Positions 8,859-18,160 of a stretch of 64,000 bases of DNA are shown piece after piece. Position numbers and translations under genes: made by a program. The DNA comes from Deltaproteobacteria bacterium. GTDB lineage: Bacteria > Desulfobacterota > Desulfuromonadia > Desulfuromonadales > BM103. A model generated the notes under the pieces. That model searched no databases and was not told the origin of the DNA. It worked only from the letters and a program-made list of their open reading frames with translations. The DNA is taken from contig VAUL01000002.1 of assembly GCA_005774545.1 (NCBI GenBank), positions 1-64,000 on the forward strand. Direction: 5' to 3'. How positions within the stretch are numbered: position 1 is the first letter of the stretch; each line of letters starts with the position of its first letter.

Positions 8859-10869
8859 CCCGGCCCCCGACGCGACCCCCGGCCTGCGTCGCCGCTTCAT
8901 CGTCATTTCAGCCGTGGCCGTCGGGGTGTTCGGCATCCTGCTGCTGCGCCTGTGGCACCTGCAGATCGTCAACGACGAGCGCTACCGGGAACTTTCGGAG
9001 CGTAACCGGACCCGCTTCATCCACATCGAGGCGCCGCGCGGCACCATGTATGACCGCAACGGCGTCATGCTGGTCGACAGCCGCCCGGCCTTTACGGTGT
9101 CGGTGCTCCGCCAGGAAGTGACCGACCGGCAGGCCCTGTTCGCCCGCCTGTCGCAGCTGCTCGGCATCGAACCCCGCCAGCTCGAGGCCCGCTGGCGGGC
9201 CGGCCAGTCGGTCCCCGACTATCAGCCGCTGCCGCTGCTCGAGGACATCGACCGGGCGACCATGGAGATCGTCCAGGAGCACGGCATCGAACTCCCCGGG
9301 GTCATCGTCGAGGGGAAACCGCTGCGCGCCTACCCGCAGGGGGCGGTCGCGCCGCACCTGCTCGGCTACCTCGGCGAGATGACCGAGGAGGATCTGCGCC
9401 GCCCCGAATTCGCCGGCTACCGGCCGCGCAACCTGGTCGGCAAGACCGGCCTGGAGCGCCTGTTCGAAGAGAAGCTGCGCGGCGAGGACGGTTATCGTCT
9501 GATCGAGGTGAACGTCCGCGGGCGCGAATTGCGCCAGCTGACCACCCAGAAGCCGTCGCCGGGGCAGCGCCTGATCCTGACGCTCGATTCCGCGATGCAG
9601 GCCGCGGGCGAGAAAGCCTTCGGCGACCAGGCGGGCGCCGCCATCGCCCTTGACGTGCGCAACGGCGACGTCCTCGCCCTGATCAACCGGCCGGCCTTCG
9701 ACCCGGCGCACTTCGCCCGGGGGATCAGCGGCGCCGAGTGGAAGGCGCTGATGGAAGACCCGCTCAAGCCGATGCAGAACAGGGTCCTGCGCGGCCAGTA
9801 CCCGCCCGGCTCGACCTTCAAGATCGCCGTGGCGCTGGCGGCGCTCGAAGCCGGCATCGCCACCCCCGACACCACCATCAGCTGCTCCGGTGGCATTACC
9901 CTCGGTTCCCACGAGTTCCGCTGCTGGAACAAGGGCGGGCACGGCGCGGTCGATCTCCACCGGGCTCTCAAGGAGAGCTGCGACGTCTGGTTCTACCGGG
10001 TCGGCATGCAGCTGGGGATCGACCGGATCGCCGCAATGTGCCACCGCCTGGGGCTTGGCCAGCCGGTCGGCTTCCCCACCGGCGGCGAGCGCAGCGGTCT
10101 GATCCCCGACCGTGCGTGGAAACGCAAGCGTTTCGGCACCGACTGGTACAACGGCGAGACGGTGATCTGTTCGATCGGCCAGGGCTACGTGCTGGCCACG
10201 CCGCTGCAGCTGGCGGCCATGACGGCCACGGTGGCCAACGGCGGGACGGTCTGGAAGCCCCGGCTGGTCAAACGCATCGAGAGTCTGCAGGGCGAGCTGC
10301 TGTGGACCCCGGAGCCGGAAAAGCTCGTCGAATCGCAATGGTCGCCGACCAACCTGCGGGCCCTGCGCAGCGCCCTCGAGGCGGTGGTCAACGAACCGGG
10401 CGGGACGGCCTACCGCAGCCGCCTGCCGGAGGTGCGCTTTGCCGGCAAGACCGGCACCGCGCAGGTGGTCGGCCGCAAGGGAGCCAAGGAGGCGGACACC
10501 AGCAAGTACGAGCACCGCGACCATGCGCTGTTCGTCGCCTATGCTCCGGCGGTGGCTCCGGAGATCGCCGTCGCGGTGGTCGTCGAACACGGCGGTCACG
10601 GCGGCAGTGCCGCCGCGCCGGTGGCCAAGGCGATGTTCGAGGCCTATTTCGGGATCAAGCGCGAACCGCCGCCGACCGTCGAGATTCTGGAAGAGACCTT
10701 GCCGGCGCAAGGAACGCAGCCCGGAACCGCGGCGGACGAGGTCCCTTCCTCCGAGGTGGAGAGCGACCGGACGCCGATCCCGCCGGGAGTGGCCAGCCCC
10801 GATGCCGCCCCGCCGGTGGAGCCGGCCGAACCGATGGCGTCTCCCCCCATCCGTCCTCCCGTGGAGTAA
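8848..10869 (+). CDS. mrdA: Penicillin-binding protein 2, elongasome transpeptidase
   Basis: 673 residues. N-terminal TM anchor (about 17-36), pedestal domain (about 50-240) and transpeptidase domain (about 245-600). Catalytic motifs: STFK with the nucleophilic Ser near residue 324, SCD near 378 (SxN/D position) and KTGTAQ near 535. It cross-links peptidoglycan during elongation, with RodA as polymerase. After the catalytic domain comes an unusual Pro/Ala/Glu-rich tail of about 55 residues, absent from E. coli PBP2 and probably disordered in the periplasm. Overlaps mreD by 11 bases; rodA follows after 7. Confidence 0.96.
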   Translation: MSLNPAPDATPGLRRRFIVISAVAVGVFGILLLRLWHLQIVNDERYRELSERNRTRFIHIEAPRGTMYDRNGVMLVDSRPAFTVSVLRQEVTDRQALFARLSQLLGIEPRQLEARWRAGQSVPDYQPLPLLEDIDRATMEIVQEHGIELPGVIVEGKPLRAYPQGAVAPHLLGYLGEMTEEDLRRPEFAGYRPRNLVGKTGLERLFEEKLRGEDGYRLIEVNVRGRELRQLTTQKPSPGQRLILTLDSAMQAAGEKAFGDQAGAAIALDVRNGDVLALINRPAFDPAHFARGISGAEWKALMEDPLKPMQNRVLRGQYPPGSTFKIAVALAALEAGIATPDTTISCSGGITLGSHEFRCWNKGGHGAVDLHRALKESCDVWFYRVGMQLGIDRIAAMCHRLGLGQPVGFPTGGERSGLIPDRAWKRKRFGTDWYNGETVICSIGQGYVLATPLQLAAMTATVANGGTVWKPRLVKRIESLQGELLWTPEPEKLVESQWSPTNLRALRSALEAVVNEPGGTAYRSRLPEVRFAGKTGTAQVVGRKGAKEADTSKYEHRDHALFVAYAPAVAPEIAVAVVVEHGGHGGSAAAPVAKAMFEAYFGIKREPPPTVEILEETLPAQGTQPGTAADEVPSSEVESDRTPIPPGVASPDAAPPVEPAEPMASPPIRPPVE

Positions 10870-10876
10870 CCCGGTC

Positions 10877-11974
10877 ATGTTCGATCGCCGCCTGATCACC
10901 CATTACGACTGGATCCTGCTGCTGCAGGTCGCCCTGGTGGCGGCCATCGGCATCGTCAACCTGTACAGCGCCACCGCGGCCTGGAGCGGTCCGGCGACGC
11001 CGATCTATCTCAAGCAAATGTCGTGGTTCGGGCTGGGACTGGGGATCATCCTCCTCATCTGCCTGTTCGACTACCGGCACCTGGCGGATCTCGGCTACCC
11101 CTTCTACGGGGTGGCGCTGCTGATGCTGCTGGCGGTGCTCGCCATCGGCCGCACCACCATGGGGGCGACCCGCTGGCTGAGCATCGGCGGGGTGGGGCTG
11201 CAGCCGAGCGAGGTGATGAAGGTTGCCATCATCGTTGTCCTTGCCAGGTACTTCAGCGAACGGGCCACGCCGCTCGGCTTCGCCCTCAAGGAGCTGTGGC
11301 GCCCGGGGTTGCTGCTCATCGCGCCGGTGCTGCTGGTCATGAAGCAGCCGGATCTCGGCACGGCCCTGCTGCTGCTGGCCATCGGCGGCACCATGGCACT
11401 GTTCGCCGGCATCCGCCGCGGTACCCTGACGATCCTTGGGCTGGCGGGCATTGTCGCGGCGTGGGGCGGGTGGTTCCTCCTGCACGACTACCAGCGCCGG
11501 CGCATCTATACCTTCCTCAACCCGGAAAGCGATCCCTTAAAGAGCGGTTACCACATCATCCAGTCGAAGATTGCCGTCGGCAGCGGCGGCTGGTTCGGCC
11601 AGGGGTTCCGCCAGGGGACCCAGGCCCAGCTGTCGTTCCTCCCCGAACGGCACACCGATTTCGCCTTCTCGGTGTTCGCCGAGGAATGGGGGTTTACCGG
11701 CTGCCTGGTGGTGCTGACCCTCTACCTGCTGATCGTCCTGTGGGGGCTGTACATCGCGCGGCGGGCCAGCGACCGCTTCGGCATGTACCTGGCGCTGGGG
11801 GTCACGGCCATGCTCTTCTGGCATATCGTCGTCAATCTCGGCATGGTCATCGGCCTGCTGCCGGTGGTCGGCGTGCCGCTGCCGCTCTTCTCCTACGGCG
11901 GCACCAGCATGATCACGACGATGACCGGGGTGGGCTTGTTGCTGAATGTCAGTATGAGAAGGTTCATGTTTTAA
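10877..11974 (+). CDS. rodA: Peptidoglycan glycosyltransferase RodA (SEDS family)
   Basis: 365 residues from ATG 10877. Polytopic (about ten TM helices). SEDS signatures: KQPDLGTALLLL (about 150), the loop with SGGWFGQGFRQGTQ (about 235) and FLPERHTDFAFSV (about 256), and a C-terminal GVPLPLFSYGGTSM. It polymerises lipid II into glycan strands together with MrdA. Last gene of the cluster: immediately after its stop begins a run of four seven-base repeats (11977-12004). Confidence 0.97.
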   Translation: MFDRRLITHYDWILLLQVALVAAIGIVNLYSATAAWSGPATPIYLKQMSWFGLGLGIILLICLFDYRHLADLGYPFYGVALLMLLAVLAIGRTTMGATRWLSIGGVGLQPSEVMKVAIIVVLARYFSERATPLGFALKELWRPGLLLIAPVLLVMKQPDLGTALLLLAIGGTMALFAGIRRGTLTILGLAGIVAAWGGWFLLHDYQRRRIYTFLNPESDPLKSGYHIIQSKIAVGSGGWFGQGFRQGTQAQLSFLPERHTDFAFSVFAEEWGFTGCLVVLTLYLLIVLWGLYIARRASDRFGMYLALGVTAMLFWHIVVNLGMVIGLLPVVGVPLPLFSYGGTSMITTMTGVGLLLNVSMRRFMF

Positions 11975-11976
11975 AA

Positions 11977-12004
11977 TGCCGAGCGCTGAGTGCCGAGTGC
12001 CGAG
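11977..12004 (+). repeat. Heptamer tandem repeat, locus A (four units)
   Basis: Four perfect-phase seven-base units starting two bases after the rodA stop: TGCCGAG, CGCTGAG, TGCCGAG, TGCCGAG. The same units, with CGATGAG and TACTGAG variants, recur at 22458-22587, 59544-59557 and 62938-63028. This locus has only one orientation, no inverted arm. Confidence 0.85.
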
Positions 12005-12008
12005 TCAT

Positions 12009-12017
12009 TGATATAAT
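12009..12017 (+). promoter_or_regulatory. Extended -10 promoter of amrS
   Basis: TGA followed by a perfect TATAAT (12012-12017), five bases after the heptamer repeat. There is no good -35; the repeat occupies that place. Confidence 0.6.
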
Positions 12018-12050
12018 GATCGCTATCCTGCCATATGTCTGGAGGCGATC

Positions 12051-13067
12051 ATGCACGAAGCGATGTTCTGGGAGAAGGCCGGGGATGGGCGGGTGCGCTG
12101 CGGGCTGTGCCGCTTTTCCTGCCTGATCGCGCCGGCGCGGCGCGGCCGCTGCGGGGTGCGCGAGAACGTTGACGGCACGCTGTATGCCCTGACCTACGGC
12201 AAGGTCGTCGCCGAGCACGTCGACCCGATCGAGAAGAAGCCGCTTTTTCACTTCCACCCCGGCTCGCGCAGCTATTCGCTGGCGACCGTCGGCTGCAATT
12301 TCCGCTGCCTGCACTGCCAGAACTTTGAGATCTCCCAGTGGCCCCACGAGCGCGACGGCATCCCCGGCGACGACCGGCCGCCGCAGGCGATCGTCGATGC
12401 CGCAAGGCGCAGCGACTGCCTGAGCATCGCCTACACCTACACCGAACCGACCATCTACTTCGAATACGCTTACGATGCGGCGGTGCTCGCCCGTCGGAAC
12501 GGGGTGCAGAACGTCTTCGTCACCAACGGCTACACCACCACGGCCGCCCTGGAGACGATCGCCCCGTACCTCGATGCGGCCAATGTCGATCTGAAGGCGT
12601 TCAGCGAGAGGTTTTACCGCGAGGTGACCGGCGCCACCCTGGCCGGGGTGCTCGATACCTTGCGCGACTACCGTCGCCTGGGGATCTGGCTGGAAGTCAC
12701 CACCCTGGTCATCCCCGGCTGGAACGACGAGCCCGACGAGCTGCAACAGCTCGCCGGCTTCATCGCCAGGGAACTGGGACGGGAAGTTCCCTGGCACGTC
12801 TCGGCCTTTTACCCCACCTACCGGATGCTCGACCGGCCGCGGACCCCGGCCGCCACGCTGGAGCGCGCGGCCGCCATCGGCCGGGAAGCGGGGCTGCAGT
12901 ACGTCTACGTCGGCAATCTACCGGTTCCAGGCGGGGAGGACACCCGCTGTCCCCATTGCGGTGCGGTGGTCATCCGGCGCGAGGGGTTCCGGCTGCAGAC
13001 GCTGGAGGTGCAGGACGGGAGCTGTCGCCTGTGCGGCGGGGCGGTGGCCGGGGTTGGCCTGGGATGA
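12051..13067 (+). CDS. amrS: AmmeMemoRadiSam-system radical SAM enzyme (AmrS)
   Basis: 338 residues; start ATG 12051 with GGAGG five bases upstream. The radical-SAM cluster motif CNFRCLHC (about residues 83-90; CX3CX2C) follows an N-terminal pair of Cys motifs (CGLCRFSC, RCGV). SAM-binding region YTEPTIYFEY (about 126) and a C-terminal Cys set (CPHCG, then CRLCGG) complete the family pattern. Neither the AMMECR1 nor the Memo partner is nearby, so it stands alone in this window. Reaction unknown for the family; related to pyruvate formate-lyase activases. Confidence 0.9.
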   Translation: MHEAMFWEKAGDGRVRCGLCRFSCLIAPARRGRCGVRENVDGTLYALTYGKVVAEHVDPIEKKPLFHFHPGSRSYSLATVGCNFRCLHCQNFEISQWPHERDGIPGDDRPPQAIVDAARRSDCLSIAYTYTEPTIYFEYAYDAAVLARRNGVQNVFVTNGYTTTAALETIAPYLDAANVDLKAFSERFYREVTGATLAGVLDTLRDYRRLGIWLEVTTLVIPGWNDEPDELQQLAGFIARELGREVPWHVSAFYPTYRMLDRPRTPAATLERAAAIGREAGLQYVYVGNLPVPGGEDTRCPHCGAVVIRREGFRLQTLEVQDGSCRLCGGAVAGVGLG

Positions 13068-13087
13068 ACAGCCGGGGAGGGACAACC

Positions 13088-13669
13088 ATGATCGATCGGA
13101 GCAACCCGCGCATTCCGGCCGCCGATGTCGACAGCCAGTTCCCCGACCGCTGGTCGCCGCGCGCTTTTGCCGACACCCCGCTGAGCGAGACCCAGCTGGC
13201 GGCGCTGTTCGAGGCCGCCCGCTGGGCGCCGTCGTGCTACAACGAACAGCCCTGGCTGTTCGTCTACGCCGTCACCGCCGAGGACCGCGCCCGCTTCGCC
13301 GAGGCGCTGCTGCCGGCCAACCGGGTCTGGGCACCGCACGCACCGCTGCTGCTGTTCCTGCTCTGCCGCCGACAGTTCGCCCACGACGGCAAGGACAACC
13401 GCCACGCCGCCTTCGATGCCGGCGCCGCCTGGATGGCGCTGGCCCTGCAGGCCCGCAAGCTGGGGCTGCATGCCCACGCCATGGCCGGCTTCAGCCGGCA
13501 GAAGGCTTATGAAATTCTCGGGGCGCCGGCGGACGAGTACGATATCATGGCCGCGGTGGCGGTCGGTTATCGCGGCGACCGGGAAGCGCTGCCGGCCGAC
13601 GTCGCGGCCCGGGAAGCACCGAACGGCCGCAAGCCGCCGGAGGCGGTGGCACGCCAGGGGCGGTTCTGA
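13088..13669 (+). CDS. Nitroreductase family protein (FMN-dependent)
   Basis: 193 residues from ATG 13088 (GGGAGG seven bases upstream; ATG 13064 upstream in frame lacks a site and overlaps amrS). Typical nitroreductase fold: RWSPRAFADTPL with the FMN-binding Arg near residue 20, ARWAPSCYNEQPW near residue 40, and a glycine-containing segment VAVGYRGD near 160. Such enzymes reduce nitro groups, quinones or flavins with NAD(P)H. Probably co-transcribed with amrS (20-base gap). Substrate not predictable. Confidence 0.9.
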   Translation: MIDRSNPRIPAADVDSQFPDRWSPRAFADTPLSETQLAALFEAARWAPSCYNEQPWLFVYAVTAEDRARFAEALLPANRVWAPHAPLLLFLLCRRQFAHDGKDNRHAAFDAGAAWMALALQARKLGLHAHAMAGFSRQKAYEILGAPADEYDIMAAVAVGYRGDREALPADVAAREAPNGRKPPEAVARQGRF

Positions 13670-13679
13670 GCCGTGCCGG

Positions 13680-15950
13680 TCAGTGCAGGACCTGCCGCAG
13701 CCCGTCCTCGCCGGACCCCAGCGCGTTGCGGACCCAGTCGGCGAGGAGTTCCTCGCCGCTTTCGATCCGGGTGAACGCGATCCCGCACCCCGGCGGGAAG
13801 CCGGGCTTGACTGGCCGGGAGGGGTCGTTGGTCCAGGCGATCCGCCCCCAGGCTTCGATCGGCTGGGCATGGAGCCCCGGCAGGTGGAAGATGACCTGCA
13901 CCTGGAGTCCTTCGTCGAGCAGATCCTGCATCCCCACGTAAAGCCCCTGCTCGCTCAGATCGCGGGTCCGGCCGACGATGGCATGGCCGTTCTTGCGCAG
14001 CGACACCGGCGTTTCGCACGGGATGCGCCCGTTGCGCAAGGTTTCGCCGTCCTCCTCCTGCCCCTGCCGGGCGAGAACCTTCAGGAACGCCTCGACGACG
14101 GCGGGGTCGAAGTGGCTCGCCGCGTGCCTGCGCAGCTGCTCGGTGGCGGCCCGGAACGGCATCGGGCTGCGGTAGTGGCGCTTGGCGGTGATCGCCTCGA
14201 AGAAATCGGCTGCGGCGATGATTCGGGCTCCCAGCGGGATGGCATCTCCCGCCAGCCCCTGCGGGTAGCCGCTGCCGTCGAACTTCTCGTGGTGAGAGCC
14301 GGCAATCTCCGGAACATCCCGGAAATTTCCCTCGAAATGGATCCGTTCGAGGAGACTGCGGGTCTTGAGCGTGTGCTCGCGAACCAGCCGGTGTTCCTCC
14401 TCGGTCAGCCGCCCCGGCTTCTTCAGGATCGTGTCGGGGATGCCGATCTTGCCGTAGTCGTGGAGCAGGGCGGCCACGCGGATCTGCTCCCGGTCGCTGT
14501 CCGCCAGGCCGAGCTCCTCGCAGATGGCGACCGTGTATTCGGTGACCTTCTCGCTGTGTCCGGCCGTCAGCGGGTCGCGGGCATCGATGCTGGCGGCCAG
14601 GACGTGCAGGGTCGAGCGGAACTGCTTCTCCTTGACGGCCAGCAGATCGGCGTTGCGGATGGCGATGCCGATCACCGGCGCGATCCCCATCAGCCGGCTC
14701 ATGTCGCTCTGCTGAAGCTGCCGGCAGCTCTTGAGGTTGTCGACCGCGAGGATGCCGATCGCTTCGCCCCCGCAGATGATCGGACAGCAGATGAAACTGC
14801 GGATTCCGAGCAGTCTGGCGATCTTCAGGCTGTGGGAGGAGTGGCGCTCCCGCAACAGCTCGAAATCGTCGATCAGCAGCGGTTTGCGGGCCTTGAATAC
14901 CTCGGTGAAGACCCCCTTGCTTTCCGGACGGTCGAGATGGAATTCGGCCTGATCGAGAATGCGGCGGATGTCGGGATCGTAGCCGAAGCCGGCACGCATC
15001 TGCAGCCGCGAACGGTCTGAAGTGACCAGCAGGATCAGGCCGCGGTCGAAGTCGAGGCGCTTTTCCAAAACCTGTATCACCTGGGCGAGGACCTGGTCGA
15101 TATCGGTCGGCGTGCTGACGGCCCGGCCGATCTCGTTCGACATCTGGGCGTTGTTGTAGTTGGCGTCCAGCTGTTCCATCAGCAGGTCGCGGGAGATGAC
15201 CAGGTTGTCGAGGCTGTTCTGGACCTCGCGGCGCGCCCCGCGCTCGGCCAGCCAGGTGAGGGTGAGGACCAGGCTCAGGGCCGAGGGGATGGCGGCCGCG
15301 GCGAAGCGGGGTTCGACTGCCGAAAGAGCCAGGGCCGCCGGCAGCACCGTCACCGCCGCATAGCCGCGCAGCCGCAGCAGGTGGCCGGCCAGGTTCGGTT
15401 TCCACTTGATGACGTAGCGGCAGCAGGATCCGCCCATGAAAAGGCATTCGACATGCTGGATGCTCGGGGCGGCATAGTTGAACACCATCACCATCGCTTC
15501 GAAGAACCCCTTGCGGTTTTCGCACTGGTACGGACGCTCTTCACTGCCGGGGAGCGGGGTTACCGTCACTTCCACCGCGTGATCGGACAGGACCCTGCAC
15601 GTGAAGCGTGCCGAACGGGTGAAGTTCCGGGCGGTCTTCTCCATGTGGGTAAAAATGTGGCGCGGCGAGAGCAGGCTCAGGACGTACTGCCGCATCACCC
15701 CCAGGGTGTTGGGACGGGCGGCGTAACGCCCGGCCTCGCGCGCCAGGTAGTCGTTGCCGGTGGCCTGGACCGCCTTGAGGTAGAAACGATCGACCTGCTC
15801 CTGGGTGAACCAGTGGGACTGGTCCGCCACCTCCCACGGGGTAATGCCGGCATGGTCGAAGAGCGGGGCCGGATCGACTTCGGGATAGCGGTCGGCCAGC
15901 AGCTTGACGAAGGTGTCGATCAGTCGGCTGTTGTAAAGTGGTGTCTGCAT
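13680..15950 (-). CDS. Sensor/c-di-GMP phosphodiesterase: V4R-like, GAF, HD-GYP, PilZ
   Basis: 756 residues. N-terminal V4R/heme-NO-like ligand domain (about 1-190, ending in VECLFMGGSCCRYVI); two TM helices (about 195-235); GAF (about 265-425); HD-GYP (about 440-620) with HDYGKIGIP near 498 and HHEKFDGSGYP near 553, both intact; PilZ (about 635-745) with a GRIPC arginine segment and DLSEQG (DxSxxG) near 667. It should hydrolyse c-di-GMP and also bind it, giving feedback on its own activity. It is the second gene of an operon, 12 bases after the PilZ-acyltransferase-like gene. The combination of HD-GYP with a C-terminal PilZ is uncommon. Confidence 0.88.
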   Translation of the reverse strand: MQTPLYNSRLIDTFVKLLADRYPEVDPAPLFDHAGITPWEVADQSHWFTQEQVDRFYLKAVQATGNDYLAREAGRYAARPNTLGVMRQYVLSLLSPRHIFTHMEKTARNFTRSARFTCRVLSDHAVEVTVTPLPGSEERPYQCENRKGFFEAMVMVFNYAAPSIQHVECLFMGGSCCRYVIKWKPNLAGHLLRLRGYAAVTVLPAALALSAVEPRFAAAAIPSALSLVLTLTWLAERGARREVQNSLDNLVISRDLLMEQLDANYNNAQMSNEIGRAVSTPTDIDQVLAQVIQVLEKRLDFDRGLILLVTSDRSRLQMRAGFGYDPDIRRILDQAEFHLDRPESKGVFTEVFKARKPLLIDDFELLRERHSSHSLKIARLLGIRSFICCPIICGGEAIGILAVDNLKSCRQLQQSDMSRLMGIAPVIGIAIRNADLLAVKEKQFRSTLHVLAASIDARDPLTAGHSEKVTEYTVAICEELGLADSDREQIRVAALLHDYGKIGIPDTILKKPGRLTEEEHRLVREHTLKTRSLLERIHFEGNFRDVPEIAGSHHEKFDGSGYPQGLAGDAIPLGARIIAAADFFEAITAKRHYRSPMPFRAATEQLRRHAASHFDPAVVEAFLKVLARQGQEEDGETLRNGRIPCETPVSLRKNGHAIVGRTRDLSEQGLYVGMQDLLDEGLQVQVIFHLPGLHAQPIEAWGRIAWTNDPSRPVKPGFPPGCGIAFTRIESGEELLADWVRNALGSGEDGLRQVLH

Positions 15951-15962
15951 GGAGCACCTCGG

Positions 15963-17990
15963 TCAGTGGAGCTTCGCCGTGCGCATGAACTCACGGATGT
16001 AGCGCATGTAGTCGTCGGTGTGCCGGGTGTCGAGCACCCACAGGCGATAGGTCTTCTCGCGGGCCAGCTGCCAGCGGTCCGCCTGTTCGTCGGGGAAGAC
16101 GAAGACGGGGATGCGCCCCAGGCCGAACTTGACGCACAGCAGCGACAGGAGCAGCTCGAAGTCGTCGCGGTGGAAGGCATCCGGATCGAGAACGAAAAGG
16201 GTCGCGGCGTTGGTCAGTTCCGACATGTTCAGGCCGAAGTCGGTGAGGGTGATCGAGACCACCGCCGCAAGCCGGTAATTCTTGCGTACGGCAAAGACAT
16301 GGTGCTCGCGCCGGAAGCCGGCGCGGGCGAACTCCTCGTCGATGGCCCGGTCGTGCTGCGGGGCGGGTACGAGATCCAGGGCCTCGAGGGCCAGGCCGCC
16401 TCCCCGGCTGCCATAGAAGGCGCCGAGTTCTTCGAGGTCCTCGCCACCGGCCCTGGTCAGCTCCCAGCGATCCTGCGCGGTCCAGTCGCGGCCGTCGAAC
16501 TCGAAGGGGATGAAGGCCAGCGGATCGACCGAACATTTGCGCCGGTCGGCGACGGCGTCGGCGAAGCCGCCGAGGAACTTCATCGGGAAGCGGTTCTCGG
16601 GACGGAAGTAACCGGCGATGTAGCCGAGATTGAGGGCGTCGATGGTCAGGCTGTCGTTGATGTAGTGCGACAGCTGGTCGAGCACGACGAAGCCGGCCTT
16701 CCTGCGGTTGCTCGACGCGGCGGCATGGTGATGGCTGATCCAGGTGCGTCGATAGAGGCGCAGCATGGCGACGTGACCGAGCAGGCGGCCGTTTTCCTGG
16801 AATGCGAAGTGCCGGGCGATGGTCGGACTGTCACGATAGAGCTTTTCGTAGGTACGTTTGCATTCGTCCTTGCGGTCGCCCATCCGGGTGTATTTCCCCG
16901 GATAGATGAAGCCGGCGTCGAAGAACAGGGTCCAGAGGTCCTCCAGGTCGACGCGATTGCCCAGGTAGGTGCCGGGGTTGCGGGCCTGCTGCACCAGCGA
17001 CAGCAGCTGCAGGTGGTCCCGGGCGTCCATATGCAGGATCGCCAGCCCGCAACGGGCGATCCTGCCGGCTTCGGCCTCGCGCCGGTAGATGACCTGGACC
17101 CGGCAGGCAAGGCCGATGCCGGCGGTCAGGTGCAGGTTCAGTTCCGGAATGATCATGCCGGGGAGCATCAACGGCTTGTCGGCCGGCTCCTGGACGGCGA
17201 AGCCGGTGCCGGAGATGTCAAGAACCGGCAGGCTTACGGTCCGGCCGGTAACCGGATGGCGAAACACCACGTGCGGACTCGGGTTCCAGACCTGGCGTTC
17301 CGAGCGGAACTCGCGGGGGCGGAAACGGGCGGTCTGCTGGCGCAGCGGTTCGAGAACCAGTTCGTTGTGTTCGGGCTGCCCGGCCTGCCGGCGGATGCGG
17401 CACTCCCCGGAATAGATGGTTCCGGCACCTTCGGCGGTCAGGGTGAGGTTGACCGGAACCTGCGGGTGCAGCGATTCCAGTCGGCAGGGTCCGCGGTGCG
17501 GGAGTTCGACCTTGAGAAAGCGGGCGTTGAAATCGGCAAGCCGCCCCTCGAAGGGGGTGCTCCCGGCAACGATCGTGGCGTCAACGTCGGCGCAGCGATA
17601 CCTGGTGAGCCGGCGTCCGGCGAGGGCGTCGGCTGAAGCAGGGAGCCGGAAGGTCACCCGCTCGGCATCGCAGGCAAGCAGTTCGGGAACCACGCGGAGA
17701 GGTCTGTGCCCGTCATCGACCACGAAGCTTTCCGGTCGGTAGTTCTCCCGGCGCAGAGGCGACAGCGGCTCCAGCCAGCGGCACTCCACCTCGTCGCCAA
17801 GGCAGACACCGGGGGTGGCGGGGAGGGTGATGGTTTGGTCGAAGTGCCGGTGGCGGAGGGTGATGGCGATCGGTTCGCCAAGGAAATTAAGCAGATTGAG
17901 AGCGTTGAGCAACTCCCCGCGGGGGAGTCGGCGGGGGCGGTCCGCAGGCGTGTCGGGGAAAGGCAAAGCCTTGAATGCCTGGGGGTCCAT
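15963..17990 (-). CDS. PilZ-domain protein with C-terminal acyltransferase-like region
   Basis: 675 residues, no signal or membrane helix. Residues about 25-220 look like a YcgR-type N-terminal beta-domain; about 225-330 is a PilZ domain with an RSER arginine motif and DISGTG (DxSxxG) near 258, so c-di-GMP binding is expected. The remaining about 340 residues (from LEDLWTLFFDAGFIYPG) have the feel of an N-acyltransferase (GNAT) fold: FAFQENGRLLGHVAMLRLYRRTWISHH resembles a substrate beta-sheet followed by a His-rich loop. That fold assignment is inference. First gene of the operon with the HD-GYP protein, so c-di-GMP may switch an acyl-transfer activity. Confidence 0.75.
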   Translation of the reverse strand: MDPQAFKALPFPDTPADRPRRLPRGELLNALNLLNFLGEPIAITLRHRHFDQTITLPATPGVCLGDEVECRWLEPLSPLRRENYRPESFVVDDGHRPLRVVPELLACDAERVTFRLPASADALAGRRLTRYRCADVDATIVAGSTPFEGRLADFNARFLKVELPHRGPCRLESLHPQVPVNLTLTAEGAGTIYSGECRIRRQAGQPEHNELVLEPLRQQTARFRPREFRSERQVWNPSPHVVFRHPVTGRTVSLPVLDISGTGFAVQEPADKPLMLPGMIIPELNLHLTAGIGLACRVQVIYRREAEAGRIARCGLAILHMDARDHLQLLSLVQQARNPGTYLGNRVDLEDLWTLFFDAGFIYPGKYTRMGDRKDECKRTYEKLYRDSPTIARHFAFQENGRLLGHVAMLRLYRRTWISHHHAAASSNRRKAGFVVLDQLSHYINDSLTIDALNLGYIAGYFRPENRFPMKFLGGFADAVADRRKCSVDPLAFIPFEFDGRDWTAQDRWELTRAGGEDLEELGAFYGSRGGGLALEALDLVPAPQHDRAIDEEFARAGFRREHHVFAVRKNYRLAAVVSITLTDFGLNMSELTNAATLFVLDPDAFHRDDFELLLSLLCVKFGLGRIPVFVFPDEQADRWQLAREKTYRLWVLDTRHTDDYMRYIREFMRTAKLH

Positions 17991-18100
17991 AAGGCCCTTG
18001 GTTAATATAATTAAGTTAAATTTGAATGAATTTATTTATAATTGAAGGTAATTGTCAAGCAATTAAATCTCTTTTGTATAAACATTGTATAAAATTATGA
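17991..18100 (-). promoter_or_regulatory. AT-rich leader/promoter of the PilZ-HD-GYP operon
   Basis: About 110 bases of almost pure A/T in a high-GC region. On the minus strand a perfect -35 TTGACA (18058-18053) is followed by several A/T-rich -10 candidates 14 to 17 bases on, the best spaced being ATAAAT. It may bind a nucleoid protein. Confidence 0.6.
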
Positions 18101-18132
18101 CGAAGGCGGACCGCAGGTCGGGTCCGCCTTCG
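18101..18132 (-). terminator. Terminator of rarA-antiporter operon
   Basis: Perfect 12-base-pair stem 18101-18112 with 18121-18132 (CGAAGGCGGACC arm), eight-base loop. Read on the minus strand it is followed by CATAATTTTAT, so the T tract is interrupted. Confidence 0.8.
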
Positions 18133-18160
18133 CGATTGGCAGGGAGGTGTCGACGGGGAG

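Noticed and set aside
11977-12004. CRISPR-like array
   Set aside because: Units are seven bases, directly adjacent without spacers; no cas genes in the window.
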